A stretch of 64,000 nt of DNA from Shewanella dokdonensis (GTDB lineage Bacteria; Pseudomonadota; Gammaproteobacteria; Enterobacterales; Shewanellaceae). The DNA is taken from positions 1,302,001 to 1,366,000 of the forward strand of contig NZ_CP074572.1 in assembly GCF_018394335.1 (NCBI RefSeq), given 5' to 3'. The first letter of the stretch is position 1. Every line of letters begins with the position of its first letter. A model generated the notes under the pieces. That model ran no database searches, was not told the origin of the DNA, and saw nothing but the letters and a program-made list of their open reading frames with translations. The position numbers were made by a program, and so were the translations under genes. This document shows positions 62,361 to 64,000 of the stretch, in pieces.

Positions 62361-64000
62361 TTAGACTTTCAGTGACGGTAATAACTTATCGATATCACCA
62401 CCAGCGGCTTTGATCCCTGCCATGCGACCAAAGGTCACGCAGCGGCCATGACCAATTCCGGGGCAGATAGTTGGGTAGTCGTTGGCAAAGAATTCGCCTT
62501 GGGCTGCCCCCACTACATACAAACCAGGAATATGTTGGTCGTTGGCATCTTTCACCAATAAGCTGCTGTCGGTACGCAAGCCACCACACATGGTCAGCAC
62601 TGTGCTGATCAACTTGCCAGCGTAATATGGGGGTTTATCAATGGCAGTAAGCAGCTCCTTACGTTTGCCGTAATCCACATCGTTCTGTTGGCGATACAAC
62701 TCGTTGTAACGTGCTACAGTTTTTTCAGTTGCGCCGCTGGCACGTGCATTTTTTGCGCAAGTTCATCAAGCGAATCGGCAACGAGCACTTTGCCCTGTCT
62801 GATGTGTCCTTTCTGCACGTCAATTTCCATCTCTTTATTGAAACCTTGGCCCCAGGGTTGGAAGGTTTGCCCATAGAACAGGCCACCGGCCAGATTGTTA
62901 TCAATCTGAGATTTCACTTGGTCAGCCCAACGACTGTCGTAGATAGTCCAGGCGATACCATCGGGTTGCATCTCTTTTGTACAGCTTTTGGATTGTGTAT
63001 TAACGTCTTCATTTTTGAAGCGCTGACCATTGGCATTCACATGCAGGAAGCCGTAACTGGCAGCACCGGCTTCCAGGTGAATAACGGCGGCATGGGGCTC
63101 ATGTTTCTGCATCGCGCCCCCACGTGCATCGCCTGGATCAAACCATCGCCGGTATTACATTTGTTCGGGAAGTAGATTTGCGCATCGGCCAGTAATGTTT
63201 CTGGTGAGTAGCGTTGGATCAGTTCACGGTTAGAAGCGTAGTCACCGGTGGCAATAATCACGTTCGGCGCGTTGAATTGAATGTAATGATCAGGGTTACC
63301 TGCAATCACCCCAGTCACTGGGCCACCCTCCTGTCGCAAAATCTGTACAGATGGGGTTTTATAATGGATTTTGACGCCTTTATCTTTGGCTTCAGCTTCC
63401 AAGGCTGGTACTAACACTATGTTACCTACACCTTCGGCATGGCCGTTGGCGTAAGTCATATCGGCACCTTTCTTGTAGAAAAAGTGTGTCACTGGATATT
63501 CGGTGTAGTCCGGGCCTTTGTAATAGCCTTCCCACATTGCCACATCTAGGCCACGGCGACGGGTGATATCGATCATCCAGTCCATAGCGGCGCCACTACG
63601 ATGGGCATATTCCCACAGCAATTTTTCGTCCAGACGACCTTGTGCCCATGCGATCCAGTCGCGGATCACTTGGCGATAATCGTTGTCGATATGCAGTTCT
63701 TTATGGAGCTTGCTATTAAAGGCGGCAATGTGACCACCGCGCGCGCCCCAGATGTTGTTTTTCTCAATAAGGTGCACATTAGCACCCTGTTCTGCGGCTG
63801 AAATCGCGGCTGCCAATCCGGCTAACCCGGCGCCAATTACCAGCACATCGGCATTAATCTTCTCTTTGATTTCACTCGCATTAATCGGTTTTTGCGGTTG
63901 TTCCCAACTCCATTTGTGTTCATCAGTTACCGGATCCCCAATCCGCTGATTTTCCGCTAGCGCACGTCCCGGCATCACCATCCCCACGACAGATACCGCT
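62361..64000 (-). CDS. Periplasmic FAD-dependent reductase, fumarate reductase-like (partial, two frame breaks)
   Basis: A flavoprotein of the FAD_binding_2 family (fumarate, urocanate or related reductases), cut by the window end at its N-terminus. The visible start AVSVVGMVMPGRALA looks like the end of an export signal, probably Tat-type. The FAD motif is ADVLVIGAGLAGLAAAISAA, followed by LIEKNNIWGARGGHIAAFNS and NVIIATGDYASNRELIQRYS. The C-terminal end is VVGAAQGEFFANDYPTI and GHGRCVTFGRMAGIKAA. Breaks lie at C5 63117-63121 and T6 62720-62725, one missing base each. No heme motif is in this chain, so electrons must come from a partner cytochrome. Confidence 0.85.

Overview
This window looks like chromosomal DNA of a Shewanella-type gammaproteobacterium (Alteromonadales). 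The evidence is gene content and order: rpsF-priB-rpsR-rplI-dnaB, then rlmB-rnr-motX-purA-(DUF2065)-rpsI-rplM-zapE-degQ-degS-rraB. It also carries sodium-linked functions (MotX, a PutP-type symporter, an AGCS alanine symporter), a secreted M4 protease and a periplasmic flavoprotein reductase. No tRNA, rRNA, CRISPR array, insertion sequence or prophage was seen. Genus assignment rests on remembered synteny and was not checked by search.

Layout. 1-10.9 kb: leftward core genes for ribosomal proteins, primosome, RNA processing (rlmB, rnr), purine synthesis and cell division. 11-14.3 kb: envelope quality control (degQ, degS) and RNase E control (rraB). 14.3-25.2 kb: PlsC-like acyltransferase, a zinc-ribbon membrane protein, a two-gene RND efflux operon, fhs, a MaoC-like protein, cmoM, a TraB/GumN protein and a possible PriC. 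25.3-34 kb: c-di-GMP and two-component signalling, with an EAL-GGDEF protein, then a three-gene operon of CHASE-PAS histidine kinase, REC protein and REC-GGDEF-EAL protein; HU and a TorF-family porin lie between. 34-41.7 kb: a PDC-sensor membrane protein, the M4 metalloprotease, transporters and a beta-CASP hydrolase. 41.8-45.8 kb: an arsenic operon (arsR, permease, thioredoxin-fold protein, GAPDH, arsJ). 46.2-51.7 kb: putP, proB-proA, purC. 51.8-61 kb: an adenosylhomocysteinase-like protein, small detoxification or repair enzymes, ubiA and uvrD. 61.2-64 kb: a periplasmic FAD reductase (cut by the window end), a short CxxCH-containing reading frame and an SphA-like outer-membrane protein.

The dominant anomaly is technical. 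I count 22 frame breaks in 17 genes that otherwise read as intact family members. Twenty lie in runs of four to six identical bases, and nearly all are repaired by one extra base. They hit housekeeping genes (rnr, uvrD, degQ, proB), so indel sequencing error is far likelier than gene decay. Coordinates below span the repaired genes, and each affected entry gives the break position.

Points of biological interest are the flavoprotein / CxxCH frame / SphA cluster at the right edge, the arsenate-efflux operon with a perfect dyad upstream of arsR, a divergent short adenosylhomocysteinase paralogue, a PDC sensor joined to a membrane domain with no recognisable output, and small membrane ORFs before putP (52 aa) and at 15.3 kb (41 aa).
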